A DNA stretch of 64,000 bases from Saussurea involucrata. Lineage: Eukaryota > Streptophyta > Magnoliopsida > Asterales > Asteraceae. How positions within the stretch are numbered: the first letter of the stretch is position 1; every line of letters starts with the position of its first letter. Both the position numbers and the translations under genes were made by a program. This document shows, one piece after another, positions 46,251 through 57,649 of the stretch. The notes beneath the pieces were generated by a model, which searched no databases, was not told where the DNA came from, and was given only the letters and a program-made list of their open reading frames with translations. The stretch spans positions 140,852,983 through 140,916,982 of the forward strand of contig CM066319.1 in the NCBI GenBank assembly GCA_033807775.1. Direction: 5' to 3'.

Positions 46251-46823
46251 TTTCTTTGAGGATTTTTATCAAACACCTTACGTGCAATATCTTCAAGAAC
46301 ACATTTTGAAGCTCAAAACCAGACCCACAACACAAAAAAAAACACAGACAAGATCAATTTACAAACATAAAGAAGTTCAATCCTGCAGCTTTTAATGGTA
46401 CCATGAGATCTCACACATAATTAAAAAGATGGAATCAGATTGCCGTTGTTTGGGGGACAAAAGATAAAACCCCCCATGTTCATTAAGACAAGAAACTAAC
46501 CCCACAATTTAAATAAAAAGTTAAAGAGAGATCATTGAAAAGCTATGAACAAGATCAATGGGTGTTTGCAGAGAATTAAAAATGTGGAGTAATTGAGGGT
46601 GAGACTTGAGAGAGGGTATCTTTAAGGTTTTTTTAGGGGGAGGTGGGTTGAGTTAATTGATCTACGAAGATAAAGGAAAGGAATTTTGCTAAGTGTGTCA
46701 GACAGAATCGTGTGTGGATTATTACATAAATTTTTAAAATAAAAAACGATTTTATTAATTAAAAAATCAAACTAAAATGATCCTCTAAACCTCACTTTAA
46801 ATGCAAATATTAATTCTTTTTTA
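46251..46823 (-). promoter_or_regulatory. 5' UTR / proximal promoter of the kinase gene
   Basis: 573 bp between the start codon and the first upstream MITE. A+T rich with purine-rich stretches on the + strand around 46600-46680 (pyrimidine-rich on the coding strand, as often seen in plant 5' UTRs). A TATA-like TATTTTAAAAA on the minus strand lies near 46735. The transcription start cannot be fixed from sequence. Confidence 0.35.
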
Positions 46824-47300
46824 CTCCCTCTCGTTCAAAATGAATGTCAAACAATGATTCTTTATGATAAAAAGTTCAAAACATGTAATTATTATATTTT
46901 TAAGTTAACAAAAAGATAATTACACCCTTAATTAAACTAAGGGGCCGTTTACAAAACACTTACCCGGGTAAGTGTTTACCAAGTCACATTAGCTTACCGG
47001 ATGAATATGGCAATGGCCAAGAATCTTACCCGGTAAGAGCGGAAGCAAGGATCGAGAGTCGAAAGCAAGGACCGAGAGTCTTACCCGCTAAATTGTTGCA
47101 TACGATGTCATTTTGGTGAACTAAAATCTTATCCGGGAAGTAAGTGATAGTCTTGAATTTACCGGTAAGCACTTATCCGGGTAAGTGATTAGGTAAACGG
47201 CCCCTAAAAGAGGAAAAAAATTAGCACATACTTGACGATATAATAGGAAAATATATATATTTACTTTTGAAAGTAGACACCTATTCTGAGACAGATGGAG
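46824..47300. mobile_element. Stowaway (Tc1/mariner) MITE upstream of the kinase
   Basis: CTCCCTCTCGTTCAAAATG at the left and, inverted, CTCCATCTGTCTCAGAATAGG at the right are typical Stowaway ends, with TA on both sides (46822-46823, 47301-47302). It is itself interrupted by the element at 46941-47204. Confidence 0.75.
46941..47204. mobile_element. Tourist-like (PIF/Harbinger) MITE nested in the Stowaway element
   Basis: GGGGCCGTTTAC at both ends (inverted at 47204), flanked by TAA on each side (46938-46940 and 47205-47207). Subterminal CACTTACCCGGGTAAGTG and its inverted CACTTACCCGGATAAGTG are themselves palindromic. Confidence 0.75.
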
Positions 47301-47342
47301 TAATATTTTTTAATGTTGTACAACAAAAAATGAATTGAAATA

Positions 47343-47561
47343 CTCTCTGCATCCTAAAATGTTCATAAGAAAAATGGTAGATATTTGTAAGAATTTGTAA
47401 TTATTACCTTTTAATTAGTAAGAAAGTAATTTTACTCTTAATTATAGTGAGAGAAATTTCATATATCTCAAAATTAAGGGTAGAATGAAAAATTAAAGTG
47501 GACATTTAGTTTAGGACAAATTAAAATAGTAATACAGACACGCATTTTAGGAAGAAGAGAG
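47343..47561. mobile_element. Second Stowaway-like MITE, 219 bp
   Basis: CTCTCTGCATCCTAAAATG at the left and, inverted, CTCTCTTCTTCCTAAAATG at the right, with TA on both sides (47341-47342, 47562-47563). Confidence 0.7.
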
Positions 47562-47732
47562 TAAAGTGGCGTTCGGTTCATGGAATGGAATCTACCAGAA
47601 TTGTAATTTGTCAAATGAAATGCAATCTGAAGGAGCCGGAATGAACTTGATCATGTGTTTGGTTGGCATGAATTGAAAGGAAATATGTCAAAATAATATG
47701 AATTTGTCTGTTTGGTTCAGTAATTATTATAT

Positions 47733-48062
47733 TGGTGGTGGGATGGTGGTGATCGCGACGGTGGGTGTTGGTGGTGGTGGTATGTGGTGATGGTGGTGAT
47801 GATGGGTGGTGGTGTCGACAACGCCAAGTGGTTTTGGTGGCGGTGGTGAGGACAAGTGGTTGTGGCAGGGACGACGACGGGTGGTGGTGGCGATAACGAC
47901 AAGCAGTCATGGCAGTGACGACAAGTGGTGTGGTGGCGGTGACGATAGGTGGTGGCGGCGTCGACGGTGACAACAGCAACAAGTGGTGTGATAGCGGCGG
48001 TAGCAACAGGTGATGGTGGTGGCGGCAATGATGACGGTAGTGGCGGGGACGACGGTGGTGAC
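47733..48062. repeat. Degenerate GGT/GAC-rich low-complexity tract
   Basis: About 330 bp built of GGTGGTG, GTGGCG and GACGACGG words on the + strand, strongly purine/G biased and flanked by inverted TAATTATTATA / TATAATAATTA. The frames through it on the minus strand (Pro/Ser/Thr/His rich) are compositional, not genes. Confidence 0.7.
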
Positions 48063-48409
48063 ATCCATCGTGATGGAGTATAATGGAATGACGTAATATA
48101 AATGGTATAATAATTAGTTTCTTAAAAGATAGTAGAAATGAACAGGGTAGGTTCTAAGGTTTGAAACCTAGTCAAGCTAGATGACTCATCCTCACATTGA
48201 TTTTTATTAATTATAATTACAAAAATACAAATGGGACATAAAAACCAAAACCCCGAATTACAAAATAAAGAATGATAAAAAGATTAAATTTGAATTAAGA
48301 TTATGTTTTCCGGTATTTCATTTTTCAAATTGAAATTAGCACAATAGAACATTACTTCGATATATGGAACTTAAAACTAAAAGGTATGGAAAATATTAGT
48401 TTTAACTTG

Positions 48410-49152
48410 GGCATTGTTTGGCAAAAAAAAAACTAGCTTATAAGCTAGCTATTTTTGGTGTACATGTTTGGATGACCATAAGCTAGCTTTTTGAAACGCT
48501 ACTTAGAGTAGCGTTTCAGTAGCTTTTTGTGAATATTCCAATATTGCTCTTTATTATTATTTACTAACTATTATTATTAATAAATATTAATTTTTTAAAT
48601 TTAATTATAAATAAATAATTAATATTAATTAATATTAACTGAAAATTATTAAATTAAATTTTAATTATACATTGATATTAAATTTTAAATATTTAGTATT
48701 ATTATTAATCATATAAATTATTTTTATTTATTTTTTAATATTAATGAATATATTTTAATTATCAATTAGTATTATTTTTTAATTATTATTTGATTATTTT
48801 CATATTTTATGTAACGGTTATTTAAAATCATAAGTTAATATTTTTTTTCTTCTAAAACTTGTTTTAACAAATTCAAAATTTATAGTATATATGTAATAAG
48901 AAATTTTAAATTTCTTTAAATTAACATATTATATTATTTAATTTTTCTTTATTACATTGGTTGTATTAATTAACATATTATTTTGTTATAATTTTTTTTA
49001 ATTACATAATTAAATTTGTAATTGATAATTATTTGAAGATGTCTTTTTTGGTTATTTTACACGCTTATAAGCTACTTTTGCCAAACGTGACTTTTTCATC
49101 AGCTAGCTTATCAGCTACCAGCTAGCTTATCAGCTAGTTTGCCAAACATAGC
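48410..49152. mobile_element. MITE of the GGCTATGTTTGGC family, 743 bp
   Basis: Left end GGCATTGTTTGGCAAAA, inverted right end GGCTATGTTTGGCAAACTAGC, and repeated AGCTAGCTTAT(A/C)AGCTAGC words next to both ends. Inside are GAAACGCTACTTAGAGTAGCG-type palindromes and a very A+T-rich core (48560-49040). The target duplication is not clear. Confidence 0.6.
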
Positions 49153-50240
49153 CTTAAAATAGTAAATTACATGGAAGTCAATGTCATAGTTAGCAAAGAG
49201 TAAACTCGTACAGTTAAAGGTCTAAAAACTAAATTCTAAATTTAATACGGTAATGTCAAATTTCAAAGTAAACAAAAGTCAAAGAACAATGATAAATTGT
49301 AAAATTCATAATATATGTTATTATGCATTGCAAAGAATAAATGCCCAATTAGGAAATATCATAATGTTGTTATTGTTGTTTGTGCTCATAAGTGATGCGC
49401 TCGTGTAGTCATGTGCATTCAATATGCAAAACGAATTGAACAAACACGAACGAAGGCTTGTTTGTGTTAATTCGTTTAACTTAACTGAATAAACAAAAAC
49501 GGACGGTAAATGAACAGAAGTTTTTATGTTTATGTTCATTAGTTATACTTAACAGAACATACGAACGGACACGAATGGTAAACAATGGAATTTTTGGTAT
49601 TCGTGTTCATTTGTAAAGAAAATGTATTAACTCATTAAGATGCTAAACGAACAAACATAAACGAACAAAACTTTTTGTGCCCATATTCGTTCATTAAGAA
49701 AATTTGTTTGTTCATTAAGATGTTAAATAAAAATCGGCTTGAGTTGTTGAAATGTTGGGTGTTCACTGATTCATGATGTGCATTCAATATCAATCCTTAC
49801 GAGGCCTTGGTCTATTTTTATACTTAAAACTCAGTTGTCAAATTCCCAATTAAACTCACAACTAGTAATGGAAGACAACTTAATGCCCCCTTGGGCTTTG
49901 ATGTCCTGTGGCACGGGTTGCACGTGGCTAGGACCGGCCCTGAAAATGAATTGAAATTCCCTTATAGAACCTAAGGAACTAACATTCCATCATTTGTGGA
50001 ATTCGAATTCCTTACGAAAACTCAAAAGATGAACCAATCACACAAATGAAATTGACCAATCCTTAATTCCGCAAGATTTCAACAAACTAAATACCAACTA
50101 ATATTTATGTTTAAAACAAGAAACGCAACCAAACTAGTTATTCTGAACCAATATTTTTATTTTTAAGCATACATATATTTCTTATTTTCTAATATCCACA
50201 CAATTTTTTTTTTCATTTGAATGAATGTGTTGTTTTTATT
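49153..50240. other. Intergenic sequence without genes
   Basis: No coding region. 49400-49740 is filled with degenerate TTCGTT / AACGAA words (TGTTCGTTTA-like), a common dispersed plant repeat. GGACCGGCCCTG at about 49932-49943 resembles the end of a hAT element but has no partner I can find. Confidence 0.5.
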
Positions 50241-50245
50241 GTTAT

Positions 50246-50464
50246 ACGTAGCTCAGTTGGTAATGAGTGAGGGCATCTTTGTACAAAAAGCAGAAGGTCT
50301 TGGGTTCGAACCCAAGACACCCCAAAGCCACAACCGCTGAGTGAGTCAGGTATGCCCCCACATTATGGATAGACAGCCGATTGTGGGCCGGTTGGGGTTG
50401 CCGATATCAATCTTTTGTACAAAAATAACATGTATATATAGACGAATGATTGTGTGTAAAAAAA
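50246..50464 (+). mobile_element. tRNA-derived SINE
   Basis: Pol III box A (TAGCTCAGTTGG, 50249-50260) and box B (GGGTTCGAACCC, 50302-50313) are spaced as in a tRNA-derived promoter, but no cloverleaf can be closed around them. They are followed by about 140 bp of unrelated body (GGTATGCCCCCAC ... GGTTGGGGTTGCC) and an A run at 50458-50464. That architecture is a SINE rather than a tRNA gene. Confidence 0.75.
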
Positions 50465-50880
50465 GTAAGTATGAGAAATGTAAAAAATGATATCGACCAT
50501 TGATCATTTTCAATCTTAAAACAATCCATAAATTGTGTTTTAGAAGAAAATTGGTCTGATATATCCCTTTAATTTTGATTTTCAATTAAAAATAATTCAA
50601 AGATAGAGATCTCTTTTTACCACGTCAACATAAATTTCATTATTCTTATCGAAACTCAAACTTATATAATCGTTATATTTGTATTTTCAATTTATTAGTT
50701 CCAAATATAAGAAAATTAATATTATTATATAACAAAATAATTACGTTCACATTGTGTTCAATATTTGATGTCTCCGGGGGTTGCATCCCACCGTCTTATG
50801 TACAAGTACAACGTAAGCGTACGACCACCTGGGATTTTAATAATTAATGTCATGATTTTAGAAATTATCTATAAAAATTA
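50465..50880. other. Intergenic A+T-rich sequence
   Basis: No gene, repeat or RNA recognised. CATCCCACCGTCTTATGTACAAG at about 50785 may belong to a dispersed repeat, but I cannot support an identity. Confidence 0.5.
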
Positions 50881-51252
50881 TCTATACTATATTATAAAGC
50901 ATTTATGAAAAGCTCTTAAAAACAACACTTAAATCTTAATTTACCGCTATTTAATGTTAATTATTTAAAATCTCTTAAAAACAACTAATGAAGCTTTATG
51001 TACCGCTTTTAATGCTAATTACTTGATTAATATTTATCTTTAATAACTTTTAAATCCTTAAACGTGGACTATTATTAATTAATTCTTATCTCTAACACTT
51101 TCAAATTCTCAAGTCATGAACTCCTTAAAAAGCGTCATTCTTAAACAAATTTATAAAAAAAACATTACCGTTTTCTCAAAGTCACACATTAAAATAAATT
51201 AAAACATTAAAATCGAGATATATCGCATTGCATTGCGCGAGTAGACTTCTAG
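50881..51252 (+). mobile_element. Non-autonomous Helitron, 372 bp
   Basis: It begins TCTATACTATATTATAAAGC and ends GCGCGAGTAGACTTCTAG, the classical plant Helitron 5' TC and 3' CTAG ends with a short GC-rich hairpin just before the end. It is inserted exactly between A (50880) and T (51253) with no duplication. No RepHel coding capacity. Confidence 0.85.
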
Positions 51253-52020
51253 TAATTTTATTATAAATTTGGGAAAATATTTATAAAAAAAATCATAAAA
51301 TTTAAAGCGTTAATATAGACGTGTCATTTTCTATTGGAAGCGTCAACAAACAAACGCATAAATTCAACTATAGGAGCAAAATTTAACAAATTCTTGTTGT
51401 TTGAATAAATGATTAATTAACATGAAATAGTCATTTTGTTAACTTTTTAAAAAATTTAGCTACAAAAATAATTTTTTTTGAGTAAACTACAAATTTGTTC
51501 CTTGTGGTTTGTTGTTTATAACATATTTAGTCCTTACAATTTATAAATTACAAGTTAAACATTGGGTATGCAAATCCATCCGGATTTGGTTCTTGGGTCT
51601 GACGGTTGTTAGAAGAACCCATTAAATAAGAGGTATTTTCGTCTTTTTCGATTTTTGTCTTATTTTTCATGTCTTCTCTGATGAACCCCATCTCCCCATC
51701 ATCTTCCCCCCTGATATTAAAAACAAACAGATATGCTTCTCCTTCTCCTTTCCTTCTCCTTCGTGATACATACGAGAAACATATTTGTTTCTCTATCTAG
51801 AACACAAGGACAATGAACACATATCTTCTTCTCCATCTGCCTAGTTTGAATATGAGTTCCATGGTGGTGACGGTGGAGTCCGCCACATATTTGCTTCTCC
51901 CACTATTTCCAGCGACTTCATCTTCTCTGATGATTCGAAACCAATCCAAACCGATGACTTCATCTATTGGCGCCCTCTTTCCCCCTATTTCTTGTGTCTC
52001 TCTCCATCCCTTTCTACATA
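51253..52020. other. Intergenic sequence left of the nested solo LTRs
   Basis: 51485-51660 (ACAAATTTGTTCCTTGTGG, GTTAGAAGAACCC) resembles widely dispersed plant repeat ends but is not assigned. 51812-52020 is pyrimidine rich and partly repeated after the LTR (see 56003-56711). The 70-codon frame there is not convincing as a gene. Confidence 0.45.
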
Positions 52021-52770
52021 TGTAATACTCCGGGTAAGTTCGTTAGTTAAAATCCCTTTTTCCGTTAAGTAAAGTTAACTTTAAAGTTGGATTTTAGGGT
52101 AAGATTAGGTTAAATTATAAGTTAAGGGTGTTTGGGTCATTATTGAGAAGTTCAAGGACCAATGTGGTAATTAAGTTTGATATTATCTCTTAAGCATATC
52201 AGATATTTCACAACTCAGATATTATCCAGATTTCAGTTTAGTGTGTGTGTGTGTTATGAGAGAGCAAGAAGGAGAAAAGAAGAAAAACTAGGTTAAGGCT
52301 TCAATTGGTATGCTTGGAAGTGAATCTGAGGTATGTCTCTTTGTATTTTATGTTTGTAATTGCTTTTAGATAGTTCCTATCGGAGTAGAATAGTCAAAAT
52401 CACATCTGTTAATGATTCAGTCGATTTCTGGGTGAAAATGGGATAAACAGTCAGAGGTGTCCGGATGATATGAAGGTATCCGGGTAGTTTCTTGGGTGGT
52501 GTCCGGGTAGTTTATTGATAGTGTCCGGATGATTTGTTTGATGATTTCCGGATGAATTAGATACCGGATGACGTCCGGATTACTTTGGTGTCCGGATTCC
52601 TTGAGTTGTCCGGAAAAGTCGAGTTGTCCGAATTGGTCTGTGTTGTCCGGATAATTCATGTTATCCGGGTTAGTTATGCTGTCCGAAAAAGTCGAGCTGT
52701 CCGGGTTGCTTTGGGCAGTCCGGAAACTATAGTTGTTTGGTTGTTTTGATGGCGAGAGTTAGGTAGATTT

Positions 52771-55217
52771 TGTAACGTCCCAAAAATTTCAAGCAAATTT
52801 AAATTTTTAAATAAACAATTCATTTATAACAACTCATTAATTGATACCAACGTTTCGTTTGCAAACACATAATTAATAGCTTCAAAATAAAAAAAAACCA
52901 GCAGAATAAACGTTTAATTATCAAACACCATAAAGCAATCAGTTCTCCTCGCGCGCCAGTGTGTACTCGTCACGCCTTGGAGCCGCCCGTACCTGAAACC
53001 ACAGTTTATTGGGAAAGGGTAAGCACGAAGCTTAGTGAATTCCAACACATGCGCAAATAGGAATTATATACACATCACCCATATCCGCACATAAGCAACA
53101 ACATCACAGTTACATAAAACGAGTAAACATCTACAAGTAATTATGTATCCAACACCTCAGTACCATCGAGGCCTCGGTCCCACCGAATTGTAATGTATCC
53201 AACACCTCAGTACCATCGAGGCCTCGGTCCCACCGAATTGTAATGTATCCAACACCTCAGTACCATCGAGGCCTTGGTCCCACCGAATTGTAATGTATCC
53301 AACACCTCAGTACCATCGAGGCCTTGGTCCCACCGAATTGTAATGTATCCAACACCTCAGTACCATCGAGGCCTCGGTCCCACCGAATTGTAATGTATCC
53401 AACACCTCAGTACCATCGAGGCCTCGGTCCCACCGAATTGTAATGTGACACATTTATACCAAGCATTCAAACCAATCAAATATTACACACCGCAAACAAC
53501 TAGTTCACACCACAAAGACAATAGTACATACAAACTATTATGACATGCATACAACCCCTAACTACACAGTGAGAGAACTCACCTCGAAAGCGCGCCCAGC
53601 TTAATAACACAATTCAAGCTTCACAAATACGGTCACTTCCCAGCACCTAAACGCATGTTAAAACGTGTCAATACGAGACCCGGACCCTATGACACGACAC
53701 ACGCTTAAACCGTCACTAAAACCGCCAAACAGGTCTGTTCGGGACCTGTTTCGACCCCTTTAAACCCATAAAATTCCCAATATTATTTCATGACCAGAAA
53801 GTACTCTGAGTTAGGGTTCCAAGGACATATTATACGCCTCCTAACGATTTTTCTACAATTTACTACGGATTTTACAAAAACAGATTCCAGCACAGCGAAA
53901 ATTCAGCACCTTTCAGTATAAAACGACAATTCGACCCATGCTACGTCCCGAACTGGGTTTTGCACAAAACACAGAAACGTTTCTAGACTCAAAAAGGGAA
54001 CTTTTGACACCGGTTTCACCCCAAACCGGGTTACGAGCAGAAAGTTATGGTTTTCGCAAGATCAAGGCAGATTCCAGAAATTTTTACATGAAATGACGAA
54101 ACACCGAACTTACGACCACTTTTCCACCTAGCTAGAGGCCGAACCAGTTTTCCGCTAAAACACGGAAAACATGCCCGACCCCGAGCTTGAACCGTGGGCG
54201 CCAGTTTCAGCTCAATCGGAGTTACGACAGAAAAGTTATGGTTGACGCAAAACAGTGGCGGAAGGACGTTTTTCACATAAATGACGATTTTATAAAACGG
54301 TTTACGTGATCGATTAAATTTGATACGGGCTTGCACCAGGGTTCACGCGATTAGTGTTATTAGGTTACAAAGGGCTGGTCACAACCGCGCACCACCCGCT
54401 GCCACTTCCGGCAGCGGTGGTCACCGGCGACGGCGGTGGTTTACGAAATTTCGGCGAGACAATAACGCGAAACCCATTCTCAACTCGACTTTCCTTCACA
54501 TACACATACACGACCCACCATCCCCGACCACGCACAAGGCCACCACCACAACTGGTGGTGTGCGCTGGTGGTCACACCGCCGGCAGCCACGGCTGACGGC
54601 GGCGGCGGTGGTTTCTTCCGGTGGTTCAACTACGACAAAGGAAACGAAAGGGGGCGGAGAAGGACCTTACCTCGACGACTACCCGCCGCAACCACAGCCG
54701 ACCTGCTCCCTCTCTCGATGCTCTCTCTCTCTTCGCTGCTCCTCTCTCTCTCTCTCTCTTCGCTGCACACTCGTGACTCTCCTCTCTCGCCGGCAGAACC
54801 AGCGGCGACTGCTGGTGGTCGTAGGGTGGTCGGCGGTGACAGCACACAAGAAGGAAGAAGCTAGGTTTCTCTTGGGTTGTTTTCTTGCGATGGGATACCA
54901 AAAACGAACAAAGAGAAAGGAGGATGGAAAGTAGGGTTTGTGGTTGGTTTTCTTTTCTTTTTGAATGCCGCAGGAAGGAAAACGAGAAAGAAAGATGTAA
55001 CTCATATACACATTGACATCTTTAGACCCTAGGTTTTAAGGCATTTTCAATTATAACCAAATAGATTAGGACTTTGATATATAACCCATTTGGACAAAAA
55101 TGTTAACAATTATGGTTTCCCTGACAACTTATTATCACGAGATCGATTTGAGAAACATATTTAATAAATAAATACGTAACGGGAAAAATAAAACCGTACC
55201 GGGACACGGGTTTTACA
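52771..55217 (-). mobile_element. Inner solo LTR, 2447 bp
   Basis: On the minus strand it reads TGTAAAACCCGTGTCCC ... GGGACGTTACA. A perfect 5-bp duplication GATTT lies at 52766-52770 and 55218-55222. The orientation is inferred from the stem-loop and AGGTA module (53020-53034 and 52990), which other LTRs here carry near their 3' end. It holds a 6 x 50-bp tandem repeat, a GC-rich block (54380-54880) and a CT-repeat stretch (54710-54775). Frames in the GC-rich block are not supported as genes. Confidence 0.85.
53143..53442. repeat. Minisatellite, six units of exactly 50 bp
   Basis: Units start at 53143, 53193, 53243, 53293, 53343 and 53393, each beginning ATGTATCCAACACCTCAG and containing CGAGGCCTCGG. 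Units three and four differ by one base (CGAGGCCTTGG). Near-perfect identity points to recent expansion. Confidence 0.95.
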
Positions 55218-56002
55218 GATTTATCTAGAGTTCATGTGTTCAATTGGTAAGGGGATATTTGTATTTAATCTGTTTCAGATTCTGTGGATTTGGATTGAAA
55301 GACTGAATCTTTTGGAGAAAGGCTTGGAAGTGTTTTTGGATAAGCGATCGAGGTGAGTTTTACTTCAAAATATTTTTAACTGGAATACATATATGTGTGG
55401 AATGGATATATGATTAAGGTGTGAATATTTTGTGTTTATAATATAGTAAGTTATTATATTCCTATGTGCATTACACTACACAGGTGCACATTAGTCGGGT
55501 TCCGGTGTGCGGACCGATGGGTAGCCGGGTTCCGGTGTGCAGACCGGTAACGTTGATATTTATTAGTTGGCTTGCTACCAATTAGTATGGCCAGTTGTGG
55601 GGAAATAAGGTTGGATGAGATGTACGAGTCTTGAATGGTATTGATATACGTGTAATATATGGATGTATATGAAAAGTTTTATATGAATGGTTTTGATACA
55701 AAGGTTTACTAAACTGACAGGGATTATCTCACTAGACCTTTTGGTCTAACCCTCATTTTGTTTTCAAAAATATGTATTCCAGGTCAAGGATCTTTTGTTA
55801 GCAAAGGGAAGAATAAAGCATAGGAGGCGGTTGCTAGCTGACGAAGATTAGGATATGTTTACGTTTCTTTTGTATTGTTTAGTTTTGAGACTTTGGGACC
55901 GAATGTGAATTATCATGTATTTTGTTATGAAAGTAACGACGTTATGTATGAAATGTTAATTGTTATAGATTATGTATGTTATGGGGATACCGGGTCGTTA
56001 CA

Positions 56003-56711
56003 ACATATATGAAGTCGACACAGATCTGATTCTGGAGCCCTCTCTCGTTCGTGACACAGGCGGGAAACATAGATCCCCGGAGATATGCGACGATGAACAC
56101 ATATCAACGACATCGACACATATATGCTTCTCCCACTATTTCCGGTGACTTCATCTTCTTCAGTGTCTCGAAACCAGTCTAAACAGATCTACGTATTAGT
56201 CTCCAGATTTGAAGCATTCATTTGGAGTTATTTAAAAAGCCTACCTAATTAATCTTATCGAAGTATTTGATTAGTCACTGTGTGAGCGTGTTACCTTGAA
56301 ACAACGAATCTCAGCATTGGTACTCGATATACATTCCTGAGTTGAAACGATGAAGAAACACAAAAAGGGGATCGAAGGCGGGGGGGAGGGGGGAGAAGAA
56401 AGGAAAGTAGGCTACTAGATCGGTGGGAAGGTTGGCTACCAAAAAAACAAAAAACAAGAAACAAGAAACAAAAAACAAAAAAGACCATATAAAGTTTTTT
56501 AATAACTAGCCAATGTGGCTATTTATGTTAATTTCTCTTGAATAAATTCATATGAATAATAGTTACCTGCACATTAAAAATATATATATATATATATATG
56601 ATCAAATGAGAATCTAATATATTGTAATTACTAGAGAAGATTTTGTATTTAAATAATATTTTACATGAATTTGGTTTGCTTTTGAAATTTTTTACGTAAT
56701 TTGTTTTTGAA
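56003..56711. other. Intergenic sequence right of the nested solo LTRs
   Basis: 56091-56195 repeats, with changes, the sequence at 51812-51960 (ATGAACACATATC; GCTTCTCCCACTATTTCC; GACTTCATCTTCT; TCGAAACCA). The pre-insertion locus therefore had a duplication with a period of about 292 bp. 56570-56600 is an AT dinucleotide run. No gene seen. Confidence 0.5.
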
Positions 56712-57649
56712 AGACAACAAATATAATCAAAGAAAACCAAGAAACACAAGAAAGTTCAAGCTTCTATAAGAGGCATAAGCAAACAACAACACTAACCAAG
56801 ATTACAGAAAGCTATCAACAAAAGACGAACCACAATGCCAACGACAACCAAAACAAAACGAGCCTCGACGGAACGACAGGAAATAACAAACCTACACCCA
56901 CTACACCAATCCGACCAAGAAAGGTTGAAAGTCTTCGCACGCTTGGAGATCCAATTAAACGATAGGAGTTGGAGATTGAAGAACCGACCTATTTGATGAG
57001 TCAAATGTCGAGAGAAAAAACGATTGTTACAATGCAACCAAATAAAATAGAGAATGCACCACACCACCGCCCTCCAAAGGGATCTATGAGTATCCAGAGC
57101 TATAGCGTGAGTAAACAAGAATATCATCCAACAAGAGAAAGATCGACTCCACATCAAAAGATTTGTCTCTATATGTGAAAGATCTTCAGACGCGTGATAA
57201 AACAGTGCTCAATGGACTCGATTTTCTCTTCACAACATGGAGAAATGACAGATTGGATTTTTATGCCTTTGTCAAGCAAGACTTCACGGACTAGAATCAT
57301 TCTCATCCTTAGCCGCCAAATGAAGATATATACTTTTCTCGGCATGATTGAGCACCATTGAGTTTGAGAGATTTGATGTGCCACCTGCAACAAATTATTG
57401 TCCATCATGTACCTTAGAGCTTTGACCGAAAATTTAACATCATCCCTCAACCACCAGACCCCACGAATCTCTCTCACCTACCCTTAAGGAGACATTACGC
57501 AACAAAGAGTTTAACTCGTCCACATCGCCCTCCGACCTCCCTCACAGATCCCTCACTCAATCCCAAGATCCACCCCACACCCCATTAACTGAAAGCACTC
57601 GGGTTGGACCTTCACATCTGTTAGATCTGGAGTTTGTCAAAAACCCAAG
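56712..57649 (-). mobile_element. LINE 3' fragment with zf-RVT domain
   Basis: The minus strand encodes degraded LINE C-terminus. A broken region at 57480-57649 resembles the linker before zf-RVT. Then VWWLRDDVKFSVKALRYMM and the zf-RVT segment MPRKVYIFIWRLRMRMILVR with SPCCEEKIESIEHCF (57169-57477). After a frame break comes VVWCILYFIWLHCNNRFF (56792-57157). The upstream part is cut off by the copia LTR at 57650. Function is lost. Confidence 0.75.

Larger units (their letters stand above)
52021..56002 (+). mobile_element. Solo LTR of a gypsy family related to the LTR at 2941-4720 (interrupted)
   Basis: Starts TGTAATACTCCGGG and ends GGGTCGTTACA, with a perfect 5-bp duplication ACATA (52016-52020 and 56003-56007). 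No internal region is present, so it arose by LTR-LTR recombination. Without the inner insertion it is about 1530 bp. It shares with the 2941 LTR a GAGAGAGCAAGAAGG-like leader, a CCGG-rich tract (52460-52735) and the stem-loop TAGACC-TTTT-GGTCTA (55733-55748). Confidence 0.85.

Noticed and set aside
47611..48064. Proline/serine/threonine-rich proteins on the minus strand
   Set aside because: The overlapping frames follow only from the GGT-rich composition; no start context or domain.
49921..49950. GGACCGGCCCTG as a hAT terminal inverted repeat
   Set aside because: Motif alone; no partner end or target duplication found.
50246..50320. Functional tRNA gene
   Set aside because: Box A and box B are present, but acceptor and anticodon stems do not pair; the body and A tail fit a SINE.
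53143..53442. Regular 50-bp repeats as a CRISPR array
   Set aside because: Repeats are contiguous with no unique spacers, and the sequence is plant nuclear DNA.
54320..54934. 204-codon frame and overlapping frames in both strands
   Set aside because: They lie in the GC-rich part of a solo LTR, with Arg/Ser/Leu-rich low-complexity products and no homology I recognise.
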